Shown here: positions 45,574 through 54,643 of the stretch, one piece after another
How the letters are laid out: each line of letters starts with the position of its first letter
Numbering within the stretch: the first letter of the stretch is position 1
NCBI GenBank assembly: GCA_022984795.1
Contig: JALIHJ010000031.1
Coordinates: forward strand, 186,001 to 250,000
Length of the DNA: 64,000 nucleotides
Direction of reading: 5' to 3'
DNA from: Fabrea salina
Taxonomy: Eukaryota; Ciliophora; Heterotrichea; Heterotrichida; Fabreidae
The notes under the pieces: model-generated
Told to the model about the DNA's origin: nothing
What the model saw: the letters and a program-made list of their open reading frames with translations, nothing else
Databases searched by the model: none
Translations under genes and position numbers: made by a program

Positions 45574-46646
45574 TTAAGGTTTTTCAGTATGTCTTCCCAC
45601 TTGGAGTTTACTTTCTTCGCCAAAATACTCGGCGAAACTTTTACGATTTCTTGCTTTAGTGTAGACTTATAAGACTCTTCAACTTCCTGAGCAGCTGTGC
45701 GCAACACGTAACACCCGTAAGTGGAGTTGAGCAAAAGAGACAACTTTTCTTCCTTTATCAACTCACCTAAAATCATGTTCCTCATTTGGGGTTCTTTTAA
45801 GCACTTTTCTATTACGTTGGACGCATATTTCTGAATGGACAACTGGGCAACTTTGGTTCTGAGATGGTGCATCATACTTTCTGTACAAGCAGACTGCCAG
45901 TAGTCTACAGTTAGTTGCATGGCATAGTTCCCGTAAGGGTCTTGCATGAGGATCAAGGGGTCTTTCATTAACTCCTTCAAAGTCATTTTTTCAGTTATGC
46001 ACTTCTTGACCACAGAAAGGCCATACTTGTTCATAGAAAGCATTTTGATGTGGCCTTTGAGTTCCTCCAGCACAAAGTTTTTGCTTTTCAAAGCAAGTAG
46101 TAACCTCTGCACAACGTGTGAACCATTGCTGTGCAAAGCTAACTCTAATATTTTCCCCCTAAAAACTTCAAAGTAAATGGTTTCTTCTTCAGGCAAACTA
46201 GAAAGTGAAATTAAAGTTTGCAGTGAGTGAGTTCCTTTTTGGTTCTTAGCAATCTCGTACAAGTGCTTTTTGATGCTTTGCAGCAAAAATACTCTTTGTT
46301 CTGAACTGCAGCTTTGGAACAGGGTTTGGCACATATAGTTGCCGTACATGTCCTTCATCAAGCTGGTGATTTTGGTGCCAAGGCTTTGAATGATTTGCTG
46401 GATTTCTTCCGGTCGGGACTTAGCTATGAGTTTCTGGGTTCTTTTGCTGCCTGATTTGCTTTTGCAGAGAGTAGAGAACTGGGAAAAGTTAGGAGTGCTT
46501 GGAGAACTCGGCAAAGTAGGGTAGTCGTCTTCTAAAATGTCTTCTAAGCAGTGTGCTACTGAGAGTGGGAACTCCTTTATTTCCTTGGCACTCAGTGAGT
46601 AGGAGTTTCTGGTGGTTCTGTTACTTCTAGAGTTCTTGGGTTTCAT
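45570..46646 (-). CDS. Pumilio/PUF RNA-binding protein
   Basis: A 358-residue protein. A disordered basic N-terminus (1-75) precedes PUF repeats with RNA-reading residues NYMCQ, THSLQ, SHVVQ, LSVVK, NYAMQ, SNVIE and CYVLR. By alignment these are repeats 2-8; repeat 6 (NYxxQ, uracil) and repeat 7 (SNxxE, guanine) keep the canonical code, while repeats 3-5 and 8 are unusual. PUF proteins bind 3' UTRs and repress or localise mRNAs. Its TAA overlaps the convergent stop by 4 bp. Confidence 0.9.
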   Translation of the reverse strand: MKPKNSRSNRTTRNSYSLSAKEIKEFPLSVAHCLEDILEDDYPTLPSSPSTPNFSQFSTLCKSKSGSKRTQKLIAKSRPEEIQQIIQSLGTKITSLMKDMYGNYMCQTLFQSCSSEQRVFLLQSIKKHLYEIAKNQKGTHSLQTLISLSSLPEEETIYFEVFRGKILELALHSNGSHVVQRLLLALKSKNFVLEELKGHIKMLSMNKYGLSVVKKCITEKMTLKELMKDPLILMQDPYGNYAMQLTVDYWQSACTESMMHHLRTKVAQLSIQKYASNVIEKCLKEPQMRNMILGELIKEEKLSLLLNSTYGCYVLRTAAQEVEESYKSTLKQEIVKVSPSILAKKVNSKWEDILKNLN

Positions 46647-46678
46647 TTATTATACATTAAACATGGCGGATAGTCAAA

Positions 46679-47449
46679 TTATTCAAAATGTTTACTTACT
46701 GAATGTTTCAACTGGGAGATTTGCCCTGAATAGCGTTTAGTAGCTTCTTTGGGGTCCACAACTCCTTCTCGAAGAATAGGGTCACTTGTTTCTATTAACT
46801 TCTGCAGGTTACTCAGTTCCGAAAAAGCCATTATTACGTCGGAAGTCTCAAAAACAGCCATTTTAATTTCGCCTAACAACTTTTCAAGCACTGCAGCCCC
46901 TGTTTCAAGTTTGTCGGCGTTCTTCAAAGCAAGACTTTCTAAACGTCTGAACTCCATCATGGGCCAGTTTTCCTCAATGGCCTTTTTAAGCAGTTTGTCT
47001 GGAACCACGTTTGCCCAGTCTACGTCTTCTAGAATCAGTCTCTGGACTTTGTTTAACTCGTCGATGGACTTGTCGATTTGACTGGACAACTTGCCCCAGG
47101 ATTCATAGGAAGACCTCAGTACTGCTGGAATAGCAGAAGGAATCAATTTAATCCCTGGAAAGTCTTCTATAAAGTCCAAACCTACCTTTGCAAAGTCGTT
47201 TTGGCACGCACAACTAACACACACTAAAAAACTGACTAGTCCGTGACCTATAGTTAAGTCTCTACGGTTTTCAAGTCCAGTAAGTACTTTAAATTCGTCT
47301 AGCATCCCTTCTAAACTCTGACCTACTTTTCCAAGTCTGTGAAGGTTCTCTGAAGCCTTTGAGTAAAAGTTGTCGTACTCAGGCATTCCCAAAGGGTCCA
47401 GTTGGTAGTCAATTGAAGGCATGTAAGCCATAGAGCCTCCGCATCCCAT
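46679..47449 (-). CDS. Myristoylation-candidate helical protein, 256 aa
   Basis: Starts [12 protein letters not shown] (Gly2, Cys3: acylation). Residues about 30-256 are helical with no obvious membrane span, including [36 protein letters not shown] and a following helix. No family recognised; probably a membrane-tethered soluble protein. Divergent from BUD31 across 21 bp, with TTTATAAAATG on its own strand. Confidence 0.7.
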   Translation of the reverse strand: MGCGGSMAYMPSIDYQLDPLGMPEYDNFYSKASENLHRLGKVGQSLEGMLDEFKVLTGLENRRDLTIGHGLVSFLVCVSCACQNDFAKVGLDFIEDFPGIKLIPSAIPAVLRSSYESWGKLSSQIDKSIDELNKVQRLILEDVDWANVVPDKLLKKAIEENWPMMEFRRLESLALKNADKLETGAAVLEKLLGEIKMAVFETSDVIMAFSELSNLQKLIETSDPILREGVVDPKEATKRYSGQISQLKHSVSKHFE

Positions 47450-47470
47450 TTTATAAAACCAAACAAAAAC

Positions 47471-47914
47471 ATGTCTAAAATAAGACCTCGCAGAAGAAAA
47501 AGACCGCCTGCAGGTTTTGAAGAAATAGAGCCCACTTTAGAACAGTTCAACAAACAAATGCGCGAAGTAGAAGTAGCTCCTGTGGAGTCGCGCAGAAAAG
47601 TCGAAGCACTTTGGCCAGTACACCAAATCAACCACCAGAGGTCCAGGTACGTTTACAGTTTGTTTTACAAAAAGAAAGAAATCTCCAGAGAAGTCTACGA
47701 CTACTGCTTGCGCGAAAAGTTAGTTGACCCTGTACTGATTGCTAAGTGGAAAAAGCCAGGCTACGAAAAGTTATGCTGTTTGCTGTGTATTCAGGGTTCT
47801 AACCAAAACTTCGGCACCGCTTGCATCTGCAGAGTTCCTAAAGAAAAACTAGACGAAGAAAGGAAGTTTGAGTGTAGGCATTGCGGCTGCCGAGGCTGTG
47901 CTAGTGGAGACTGA
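47471..47914 (+). CDS. BUD31: BUD31/G10 spliceosomal protein
   Basis: 147 residues, full-length match: [78 protein letters not shown] and a final [13 protein letters not shown] zinc cluster. BUD31 is an NTC-associated component of the activated spliceosome, needed for splicing of the tiny introns seen here. It ends at TGA, a genuine stop, which supports standard code. Confidence 0.97.
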   Translation: MSKIRPRRRKRPPAGFEEIEPTLEQFNKQMREVEVAPVESRRKVEALWPVHQINHQRSRYVYSLFYKKKEISREVYDYCLREKLVDPVLIAKWKKPGYEKLCCLLCIQGSNQNFGTACICRVPKEKLDEERKFECRHCGCRGCASGD

Positions 47915-47965
47915 TTGTATATGCTAATTCATTAACTCTTAAATTCCTTGTTTTGGTGAATAAAT

Positions 47966-49024
47966 ATGAAGGGACTAACTTGTTTGGTGTTTGTTTTTTG
48001 GAGTGTTCAAGGAAGCTTCTTGTTTAGCCCCAAACTGTCCTGTTTGAACGAATACGGATACTCCCAGTCTTGGTGGTCAGCTTTAAAGCTCCCTAAGAGT
48101 CTTGACAATCAACCTTACCCTGGCTACTCCTATGCTTACTTCCAGCCTGGCAAGTACGAACCTACTGTTGGCAAAGGAAACCTCAATCAAGACTCCCATT
48201 TGATGAAAACGATTTCTCAACTAAATGAACTGCCTGGAGTTTCTTATATCCTTTTCAAGTGATTTTTACTTAGTGATGAACCTGCTCCAACTTCTTCATT
48301 TCAAAGTTCTACTTACGGCCACTCAAAGGGCATTTTGGCTTACACTGACTCTGATGCCATTTATATCACTCACTCTATTCCAAAGTTTCCTAGTGTTCAA
48401 AATGAAACAGGTAATTCACACTTAGTGGTTCTTAGCATTGACGAAAGCCAAACTGTTTACGGACAAAGCATGATGTGTGTGCACATGAGCCCCCAAACTC
48501 TTTTCGAGATTGCTGGTCTCATGACCCTCAACCGTCCTGAAGTCTACTACAGCAGCATCAAAACTCCCAACGGCAACATTACTCACTTAATTTCTAAGCA
48601 AAAGACCAACTACAACCTTGACTCTGCAGAACTTTCTTTTTCTTCAGGTTCTTTTAGCTTCCAATACTTCTCCAAAAACGGAGACGCTGACCTGGACTTT
48701 TGGGAGGACGTAGTTTCTAAGCACTACGACACTGGGTTCTTAGTGGAGACTTGGGGAAGACCCTACCTTCCTTCTTACTGCAAACCCAAGTACTCCCACC
48801 AAGTACTTAACATTCGGTACATTCAAATTGAAGACTACATTTGGAAGGACACTCAAGACCACTCTAAGTGGGGAGTAGGAATGGTGAAACCTTTAGTGTG
48901 TTATGGAGATATCAACAGAATGTCTTCTCAAGAGTCAAGAGGTGGAGGAGGAATCTGCATTCACTCTTTGCAGCTAGCAAACTCCCACAAAAAGATCATA
49001 CAAGAGTCCGATTCTTGCTCCTAA
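47966..49024 (+). CDS. Deoxyribonuclease II-like acid nuclease, one intron
   Basis: A 15-nt intron joins two frames into 347 residues. Signal peptide MKGLTCLVFVFWSVQG, then DNase II landmarks: SWWSALKLPK, YAYFQPGK, ELPGVSYILFN^DEPAP, YGHSKGILAYTDSDAIYITHSIPKFP (first HxK), and DHSKWGV near the end (second HxK catalytic motif). These PLD-like enzymes degrade DNA at acid pH in phagolysosomes, consistent with a bacterivorous ciliate. The length fits the family (about 350). Confidence 0.93.
48259..48273 (+). other. 15-nt intron with GTGA donor
   Basis: GTGATTTTTACTTAG, phase 2 (AA^T, Asn); the only intron here with GTG rather than GTA. Splicing restores YILFN^DEPAP of DNase II; unspliced reading meets TGA. 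Confidence 0.9.
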
Positions 49025-49050
49025 GCCATAACTTATAAGCTAAATTTACC

Positions 49051-50814
49051 TTAGATAAGCATAGAATAAGGTTGTTCCATGTATTTCTTGAAAGCCGCTA
49101 ACCACTTAGCTGCAATGGCTCCATCAACAATGCGGTGGTCACTTGAAAGTGTGACAGTCATAAGGTTAGCAGCTCTGAACCCTGACTTTTCGTCTGGAAG
49201 CAAAGACTTTTGGGTTGAGCCTACAGCCAAAATGCAAGCTTGAGGCGGGTTGATGATTGCACTGAACTCCTTAATGCCGAACATTCCAAGATTTGAAATC
49301 GTAAAAGTACCACCTTGGAACTGCTCAGGTTTCAACTTGCCTTCCCTTGCAGCTTCAGCAAGACTCTTCATTTCTTGGGCAATTTCACCCAAACGCTTGA
49401 TGTGGGCATTCTTAACTATAGGAGTAATTAGCCCTTTGTCTGTCTGAACAGCAACACTCATGTCTACGTAGTCGTATTGTCTAATTGAGTCCTCTTGCCA
49501 AGAAGAGTTGGCTTCTGGAACTTCAAGGGACGCTAAGGCTGCTGCTTTTATCACAATGTCGTTCACTGATATTTTGGCATTCGAAAACTCGTTAAGTTGT
49601 TTCCTCATCCCCAGAATGGTGTCCATCTCTACGTCAACCGAGGAGTAGTAGTGTGGAATTGTTAATTTGGAGTGAAGCAATCTTTCAGCAATGACTTTTC
49701 TAATTCCAGAGTGGGGTATATCGGTATATTCGCCACTGGGCATAGCGACTTCAGGCTTAGGAGCTTCTTTGGGAGCTTCTTTAGGGGCTTCTTTAGGGGC
49801 TTCTTTAGGGGCTTCTTTAGGGGCTTTCTTAGGGGCTTCTTTGGCTTTCATAACATCGTCCTTGATGATCCTTCCATTAGGTCCAGAGCCTTTGATTTGG
49901 GAAATGTCCAAAGAGTACTCTTTAGCCAGGTTCCTGGCAAGTGGAGATATGAAAATTCTTTCCCCAGATTTCCTTTCTACAACCTCTTCTCCTTCTTCAG
50001 AGGGTTTTTCTGAAGGCTGGGCTCCTGGTGTATAGTCCTTGAAAGCACTTAAGTCCCCTTCATCCTCCACCAGTATTGCAATTGGGTGCCCAATGGGCAA
50101 GTTAGAAGCTCCTTCGCCTTCAAGGATCTTGGCAACGTAAACTTCGTCCTGGACCTCAAAGCCCATGGTGGCTTTGTCTGTTTCGACTTCCAAAAGCACT
50201 TCTCCAGGGTTGCACTTTTCACCCTCTTTTTTGAGCCACTTGTTGATGCTGCCCTTAGTCATTGTGGGCGAAAGCAAAGGGAGTCCTAAGGTTTCGTGAG
50301 GAGGCATGTCTCTGCGGGGTTGTTCTTGCTTAGTTTCGACTTTGGGTTTTTTGGGTTCTTCTTTAGGTTGTTTCTGTTCTTTCTGTTCTGAAGGTGCTTC
50401 TTTTTCGGCGCTGTAATCCTTAAAAGGCTGAACGTCTCCTTCGTCTTCAACTAATATGGCCACAGGGTGTCCTACAGGCAAGTTAGAAGCTCCTTCGCCT
50501 TCAAGGATCTTGGCAAGGTAAACTTCGTCCTGGACCTCAAAGCCCATGGTGGCTTTGTCTGTTTCGACTTCCATAAGCACTTCTCCAGGGTTGCACTTCT
50601 CGCCTTCTTTTTTGAGCCACCTGACAATAGTTCCCTGGGACATCGTAGGAGAAAGCAGTGGAAGGCCTAAAGTTTCGTGGGAAGGTAGTTCAGAGGCAAA
50701 ACTTCTTACGGGGAACTTCCTTATGTAGGTTTTAGGACGTAGTGGAATTGAAGGTGCAAATTTGTGTCGCACAACCCTAACCTTAGAAAAGGCCCTTATC
50801 AATCCTCTTATCAT
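49051..50814 (-). CDS. DLAT: Pyruvate dehydrogenase E2 (dihydrolipoamide acetyltransferase)
   Basis: A 587-residue protein: mitochondrial presequence (MIRGLIRAFSKVRVVRHKF), two lipoyl domains (about 48-125 and 175-250, each with ETDKATMGF lipoyl-Lys), an E1/E3-binding domain (ISPLARNLAKEYSLDISQIK), a KEAPKEAP linker, and the acyltransferase core (HSGIRKVIAERLLHSK, GGTFTISNLGMFGI, catalytic SSDHRIVDGAIAAKW). It transfers acetyl from lipoamide to CoA. It lies 6 nt downstream of an E3BP-like paralogue, and its first lipoyl domain is identical in DNA over 227 bp with that of the neighbour. Confidence 0.95.
   Translation of the reverse strand: MIRGLIRAFSKVRVVRHKFAPSIPLRPKTYIRKFPVRSFASELPSHETLGLPLLSPTMSQGTIVRWLKKEGEKCNPGEVLMEVETDKATMGFEVQDEVYLAKILEGEGASNLPVGHPVAILVEDEGDVQPFKDYSAEKEAPSEQKEQKQPKEEPKKPKVETKQEQPRRDMPPHETLGLPLLSPTMTKGSINKWLKKEGEKCNPGEVLLEVETDKATMGFEVQDEVYVAKILEGEGASNLPIGHPIAILVEDEGDLSAFKDYTPGAQPSEKPSEEGEEVVERKSGERIFISPLARNLAKEYSLDISQIKGSGPNGRIIKDDVMKAKEAPKKAPKEAPKEAPKEAPKEAPKEAPKPEVAMPSGEYTDIPHSGIRKVIAERLLHSKLTIPHYYSSVDVEMDTILGMRKQLNEFSNAKISVNDIVIKAAALASLEVPEANSSWQEDSIRQYDYVDMSVAVQTDKGLITPIVKNAHIKRLGEIAQEMKSLAEAAREGKLKPEQFQGGTFTISNLGMFGIKEFSAIINPPQACILAVGSTQKSLLPDEKSGFRAANLMTVTLSSDHRIVDGAIAAKWLAAFKKYMEQPYSMLI
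49758..49845 (-). repeat. KEAP-coding 12-15 bp tandem repeat
   Basis: Tandem units (GGGGCTTCTTTA on the plus strand) encode the KEAPKEAP linker between binding and catalytic domains of E2. The antisense GASLGASL frame is an artefact of this repeat. Confidence 0.85.
50441..50667. repeat. 227-bp perfect repeat, copy A (E2 lipoyl domain 1)
   Basis: Base-for-base identical to 51782-52008 and in the same orientation. It covers most of lipoyl domain 1 of the E2 gene. Identity ends abruptly at both edges. Confidence 0.95.
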
Positions 50815-50820
50815 TTTTAA

Positions 50821-52155
50821 CTAAATTAGAGAACTTGGGTTTTCGAAGTATTGCTTGAATTTCTGGACCCAGCTAGCTCCAACAGCACCGTCTACTATTC
50901 TGTGGTCACAGTTCAAAGTGATTCTTAACAGGTCTTTTGTTTGGGGTTGGTTTTCTTCACTGCAAACAACAACTTTTCTTGGTTGAGAAACACTTAAAAG
51001 GCAAGAAGAGTTGGGGTTTTCGACGTCTTTGGTTTGCTGGATGCTGATTTCAAACGTGTAGGGGTTCTTGGCAGGAGTGCTTAAGTCAGACTGGATCTGG
51101 GAAAGCCTTTTAGTGTGGGCGTCCTTCACGAAGTAAGTCAAATACCCTTGGTGTACCTGGATGTCTACAAAGTCAAACATTCGAGTTGCGTCTGGCAAAA
51201 AGTAAGAGTTTGACTCTGGCACATCTTTGCAGGCAAGTGCTGCACACTTGATTACAAACGGTGATAAAAGCTCTTGGGGTAGAAAACCCAAGACACTTTC
51301 TAGTTTGCAGTCAACTGACACAGAAAACCTAGGAGGTCTTACAGGTTGGTCTTTTTGTGTTTCTTGTTTGGGTTCTTGTTTACGTTCTTGTTTACGTTCT
51401 TGTTTACGTTCCTGTTTGCGTTCCTGTTTGTGTTCCTGTTTGCGTTCCTTTGCAGGCTCCTTTGCAGGCTCCTTTGCAGGTTGCTTCTCTGCCTTTTCTA
51501 GGTATTCATTAACGTCGGACTTTAAAATCGTGTTTTTAGGGCCTGTTGCTTTGATCTGACTCAAGTCAACATGATGTGAAGCAATCAAATGATGAGCAGC
51601 AGGTGAGAGTCTTAGGTTATGCTTTTCCAAGAAGTCATGCAAATCTTCTTTAGAAACAAACTCCTTTTTAGGTTCTTGTTTAGGTTTCTCTCTAGACTCC
51701 TCCTTAGGTTCCTTTCTAGGTTCTTCTTTGGAAGACTCTTTTTTACTTGGTTGATAGTCTTTGAAAGAAGCAACAGCATCCTCGTCTTCAACTAATATGG
51801 CCACAGGGTGTCCTACAGGCAAGTTAGAAGCTCCTTCGCCTTCAAGGATCTTGGCAAGGTAAACTTCGTCCTGGACCTCAAAGCCCATGGTGGCTTTGTC
51901 TGTTTCGACTTCCATAAGCACTTCTCCAGGGTTGCACTTCTCGCCTTCTTTTTTGAGCCACCTGACAATAGTTCCCTGGGACATCGTAGGAGAAAGCAGT
52001 GGAAGGCCCAGTTCTTGGTGTTCAGGCAAATTGGAGGCGAATTTTCTGGTAGGAAAAGGTACTTTAAAAGTCACAGGTCTGAAACTAGGAACTAGAGGTT
52101 TGAAAGAAGGAAACCTCAAACGCTTGGCAAAAGAACACGCTGCTCTTCTAAACAT
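50821..52155 (-). CDS. PDHX: E3BP/PDHX-like pyruvate dehydrogenase component
   Basis: A 444-residue E2 paralogue: presequence (MFRRAACSFAKRLRF), one lipoyl domain (ETDKATMGF), a binding domain (LSPAAHHLIASHHVDLSQIK), a KQERKQER linker and a shortened core of about 170 residues lacking the first helix (VIAERL) and the TISNLG region but keeping NCDHRIVDGAVGASW. Reduced cores and single lipoyl domains are typical of E3-binding proteins, which anchor dihydrolipoamide dehydrogenase. Whether the core is active is unclear. It ends with TAG, 6 nt before the E2 ATG. Confidence 0.8.
   Translation of the reverse strand: MFRRAACSFAKRLRFPSFKPLVPSFRPVTFKVPFPTRKFASNLPEHQELGLPLLSPTMSQGTIVRWLKKEGEKCNPGEVLMEVETDKATMGFEVQDEVYLAKILEGEGASNLPVGHPVAILVEDEDAVASFKDYQPSKKESSKEEPRKEPKEESREKPKQEPKKEFVSKEDLHDFLEKHNLRLSPAAHHLIASHHVDLSQIKATGPKNTILKSDVNEYLEKAEKQPAKEPAKEPAKERKQEHKQERKQERKQERKQERKQEPKQETQKDQPVRPPRFSVSVDCKLESVLGFLPQELLSPFVIKCAALACKDVPESNSYFLPDATRMFDFVDIQVHQGYLTYFVKDAHTKRLSQIQSDLSTPAKNPYTFEISIQQTKDVENPNSSCLLSVSQPRKVVVCSEENQPQTKDLLRITLNCDHRIVDGAVGASWVQKFKQYFENPSSLI
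51358..51485 (-). repeat. KQER- and PAKE-coding tandem repeats
   Basis: Twelve-bp units (GTTCTTGTTTAC and variants on plus) encode KQERKQER, next to 15-bp-scale PAKE units, in the E3BP-like linker. The sequence is different from the E2 linker, showing independent expansion. Confidence 0.85.
51782..52008. repeat. 227-bp perfect repeat, copy B (E3BP lipoyl domain)
   Basis: Identical to 50441-50667 across 227 bases including third codon positions, whereas flanking E2 and E3BP sequences differ. Confidence 0.95.
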
Positions 52156-52191
52156 TTAATCTAATTATAATTGCACGAATGTAGCATAAAA

Positions 52192-52641
52192 ATGATAAAA
52201 GGAGTCTTCATCATCAACACAACTGGCAAAGGAAGACTAGTGAAGTTCTACGAAGAACTGCCTTTTGAAAAACAAAAAGAAGTCCTAAATAAACTCTACC
52301 AAGAGTGTTCCAAACGCGGAGAGTACAGCTGCAACTTCATTGAAGACCACTCAATTTGGCCAGACTCCAAAATAATATTTAGGCAGTACGCCACACTCTA
52401 CATAGTGTTTGTGGTCGACGAAGCCGAAAGCGAGTTAGGGATCCTGGACTTAATTCAGGTGTTTGTGGAAGTAATGGACAAAGCCTTTGAAAACGTTTGC
52501 GAACTGGACTTAGTGTTCCACCCCGACAAAGTTTATGCCATACTAGAAGAAATCATCATGGGCGGAATGGTGGTTGAAACCAACATTAACGAAGTCTGGA
52601 AACTCGCTGACTCTATTTTCAAAGAAGAACGCAAGAATTAA
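52192..52641 (+). CDS. AP3S1: AP-3 complex sigma subunit
   Basis: 149 residues, typical sigma-adaptin: MIKGVFIINTTGKGRLVKFY, FRQYATLYIVFVVDEAESEL, GILDLIQVFVEVMDKAFENV and CELDLVFHPDKVYAILEEII, ending with MVVETNINEV. These blocks separate AP-3 sigma from AP-1/2. AP-3 sorts cargo from endosome/TGN to lysosome-related organelles. ATG 52192 chosen over an upstream TTG. The stop is shared as TTAA with the convergent FPGS gene. Confidence 0.95.
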   Translation: MIKGVFIINTTGKGRLVKFYEELPFEKQKEVLNKLYQECSKRGEYSCNFIEDHSIWPDSKIIFRQYATLYIVFVVDEAESELGILDLIQVFVEVMDKAFENVCELDLVFHPDKVYAILEEIIMGGMVVETNINEVWKLADSIFKEERKN

Positions 52642-53849
52642 ATTATTTCTAATTCTACACCGTTTCTGACCAGGCACTCCTTCACTTTTTCCATTATGAA
52701 GAAGGTACCTCCGATCACCAATACTTCTTCTGAACACTTCTCAAATATGCTGTCAAAGACTTCTTCAAGGTCCCCACTGATGTCAATGTCCATGCCCAGT
52801 TCATTGGCCTCCCTGATTAAGTCTAAGTGGTTGTAAAGTCTGTAGTGCTCTGTAGACACCACGTGTAGGTAGTCTACTTGGCTCCGAACAATTGGAAGAA
52901 TCTCTGAGGGCTTTCTGTTCATCGAAAACCCAAACACCGCCCTAATACGTTTGTTAGGGTACATGTGCTTGATGTCTGTGTACACACGTTCAATAGCAGC
53001 TGGGTTGTGTCCAATATCAAGTATTATAGGAAAAGGACTCTCTCTGATTTTTTCGACTCTCAAAGGAGCACTCACTTCCATTCCCCAGTTAATGGCTTCT
53101 TCTGAGATGCTGTGGCCGTCTTTGTTAAGTCTTTCGAAAACGGCTTTTGAGATCCTGGCGTTTTCTTGCTGGGCTGTTTCGTAGTCTTCGTTCTTTTCAA
53201 CTGCAATCAGGGGTGAAGACTTTTCCTCAGCAATCTTCATAATGACTTCTTTGGGAGTGTGGGGGCCTATTACCACAGGTTTTTGAGGCTTGATGATTCC
53301 AGCTTTTTCAACTGCAATTTCTTCAACAGTGTTGCCTAGGATGTGTGTGTGGTCCAAAGAAACAGAGGTAATTATTGAAATATCAGGGTCCACAATGTTA
53401 GTTAGGTCGCGACTCCCTCCACAAGCCACTTCCACAACAGCCCAGTCGACGCCTTGGTCTTGGAAGTACATGAACCCCAGAGCTGTCACAAACAACTGGA
53501 AAGTCATTGGTAGGTTTTCTCTTTTGGACACTTCTTTCAAGTAAGAGACTTTTTCTGTAATGTAGTTTTCAGGAAGCATTTGGGAGTTGACCTTGATTCT
53601 TTCGCGCAAAGAGATTATGTGGGGGGAGGTCAGCAGTCCTGTTTTGTACCCCGACCTCTGAAGTATGGAAGCACATTGGGAAGATACTGTGCCTTTGCCG
53701 TTTGTGCCAGTAACATGGATGATCTTGTACTTAGACTGGGGGTTGCCTATTGCTTGGACTAGTTGCTGCATGTTCATGACAGAAGGTTTGCCTTTCCTTC
53801 CGATTTCATACAAGAACTCAATAGTTTTTTGGTATGCTGAGGGCTCCAT
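52638..53849 (-). CDS. Folylpolyglutamate/dihydrofolate synthase (FolC/FPGS type)
   Basis: 403-residue Mur-ligase-family enzyme: P-loop HVTGTNGKGTVSSQCA, TSPHIISLRERI, Mg/folate-site DWAVVEVACGGSRDLTN, SVSLDHTHILGNTVEEIA, EKAGIIKP and the C-terminal ILDIGHNPAAI with VFGFSMNRKPSE. It adds glutamate residues to folates (or dihydropteroate in bifunctional FolC). No presequence, so probably cytosolic; size is closer to bacterial FolC (about 420) than to animal FPGS. Confidence 0.92.
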   Translation of the reverse strand: MEPSAYQKTIEFLYEIGRKGKPSVMNMQQLVQAIGNPQSKYKIIHVTGTNGKGTVSSQCASILQRSGYKTGLLTSPHIISLRERIKVNSQMLPENYITEKVSYLKEVSKRENLPMTFQLFVTALGFMYFQDQGVDWAVVEVACGGSRDLTNIVDPDISIITSVSLDHTHILGNTVEEIAVEKAGIIKPQKPVVIGPHTPKEVIMKIAEEKSSPLIAVEKNEDYETAQQENARISKAVFERLNKDGHSISEEAINWGMEVSAPLRVEKIRESPFPIILDIGHNPAAIERVYTDIKHMYPNKRIRAVFGFSMNRKPSEILPIVRSQVDYLHVVSTEHYRLYNHLDLIREANELGMDIDISGDLEEVFDSIFEKCSEEVLVIGGTFFIMEKVKECLVRNGVELEII

Positions 53850-53885
53850 TAAATCTTAGGTTTTATCGATAATAGCATGTATGAA

Positions 53886-54632
53886 TTAACTAACTAAACT
53901 CTGCCGGAAGGAGTGTTGTTTCTTTTTGAACTGCCTGGTTGAACTGTTTGGCTTCTTTTTGAATTCAAACACAGAAGGGATTTCGTAGGAACCTGGTGAA
54001 GGAAATTCTTTAACTTTGGTGTCCGTGAAGTCGTACCGGTTCCCAAATCCAAAAGTAACAGCTGAAAACCTGTTTCGGAAAGTAAGGGTGTTTTGGGGGT
54101 TGTAGGTTCCGGGAGGAGGGTTGCGGTCTTTGACGTCTACTTCTTTGAGTCTGGACTTGAGTTTCACTCCCTTGTTCTTAGCCAGGAACCCTTTATTGCT
54201 GTAGTATTTTCCCGGACCAGGTATTTCTTTGTCGTACTTCCAGGTGTCCCGACCTACAGTTTCCTTGATAGCTTTCATTATCCGGGGCGACCTGCAGGAA
54301 GTTAAAGTGGACTTAAGTTCGTAAGTGTCAGGTCCCGGAGTGTCTGGACTTTTATACTGAGTTCGTGTTCCATAGCCCTGGGAAGTAGCTCGTTTGCCAA
54401 GTGTACTTCCTAGTTCCAGTAAAGGAACGTCCGAAGTCCAGCTTTTTTTGTACTGGAAACGAGTTGCCTTTGAAAAAGACCAGGTAGGGACACTTCTAGT
54501 TAAAGTAGTGGCTGATTCCCCAAACACTTGTGAAACTGTGTGCTTGACAGTTGTATGGGGTCTGGTGCTAAGGAGCTTTTCAGACTTAGCTGAGTTCAAG
54601 GACTTTAAACTTGGTAAAGATTTGCGATCCAT
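53886..54632 (-). CDS. SHIPPO/sperm-tail PG-rich repeat protein
   Basis: A 248-residue, basic protein with several PGPGxY-type repeats: PGPDTYELK, PGPGKYYSN, PPPGTYNPQ and PSPGSYEIP. These STPG/CIMAP motifs occur in microtubule-associated proteins of cilia and flagella. The N-terminus (YKKSWTSDVP) is less regular. A doublet-lining or cortical microtubule role is inferred. Starts 11 nt after the preceding gene's stop. Confidence 0.85.
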   Translation of the reverse strand: MDRKSLPSLKSLNSAKSEKLLSTRPHTTVKHTVSQVFGESATTLTRSVPTWSFSKATRFQYKKSWTSDVPLLELGSTLGKRATSQGYGTRTQYKSPDTPGPDTYELKSTLTSCRSPRIMKAIKETVGRDTWKYDKEIPGPGKYYSNKGFLAKNKGVKLKSRLKEVDVKDRNPPPGTYNPQNTLTFRNRFSAVTFGFGNRYDFTDTKVKEFPSPGSYEIPSVFEFKKKPNSSTRQFKKKQHSFRQSLVS

Positions 54633-54643
54633 TATGAGTTACT

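Noticed and set aside
49672-50035. Plus-strand frames encoding GASLGASL or FRGFFRGF repeats
   Set aside because: Antisense readings of the KEAP repeat in the E2 linker.
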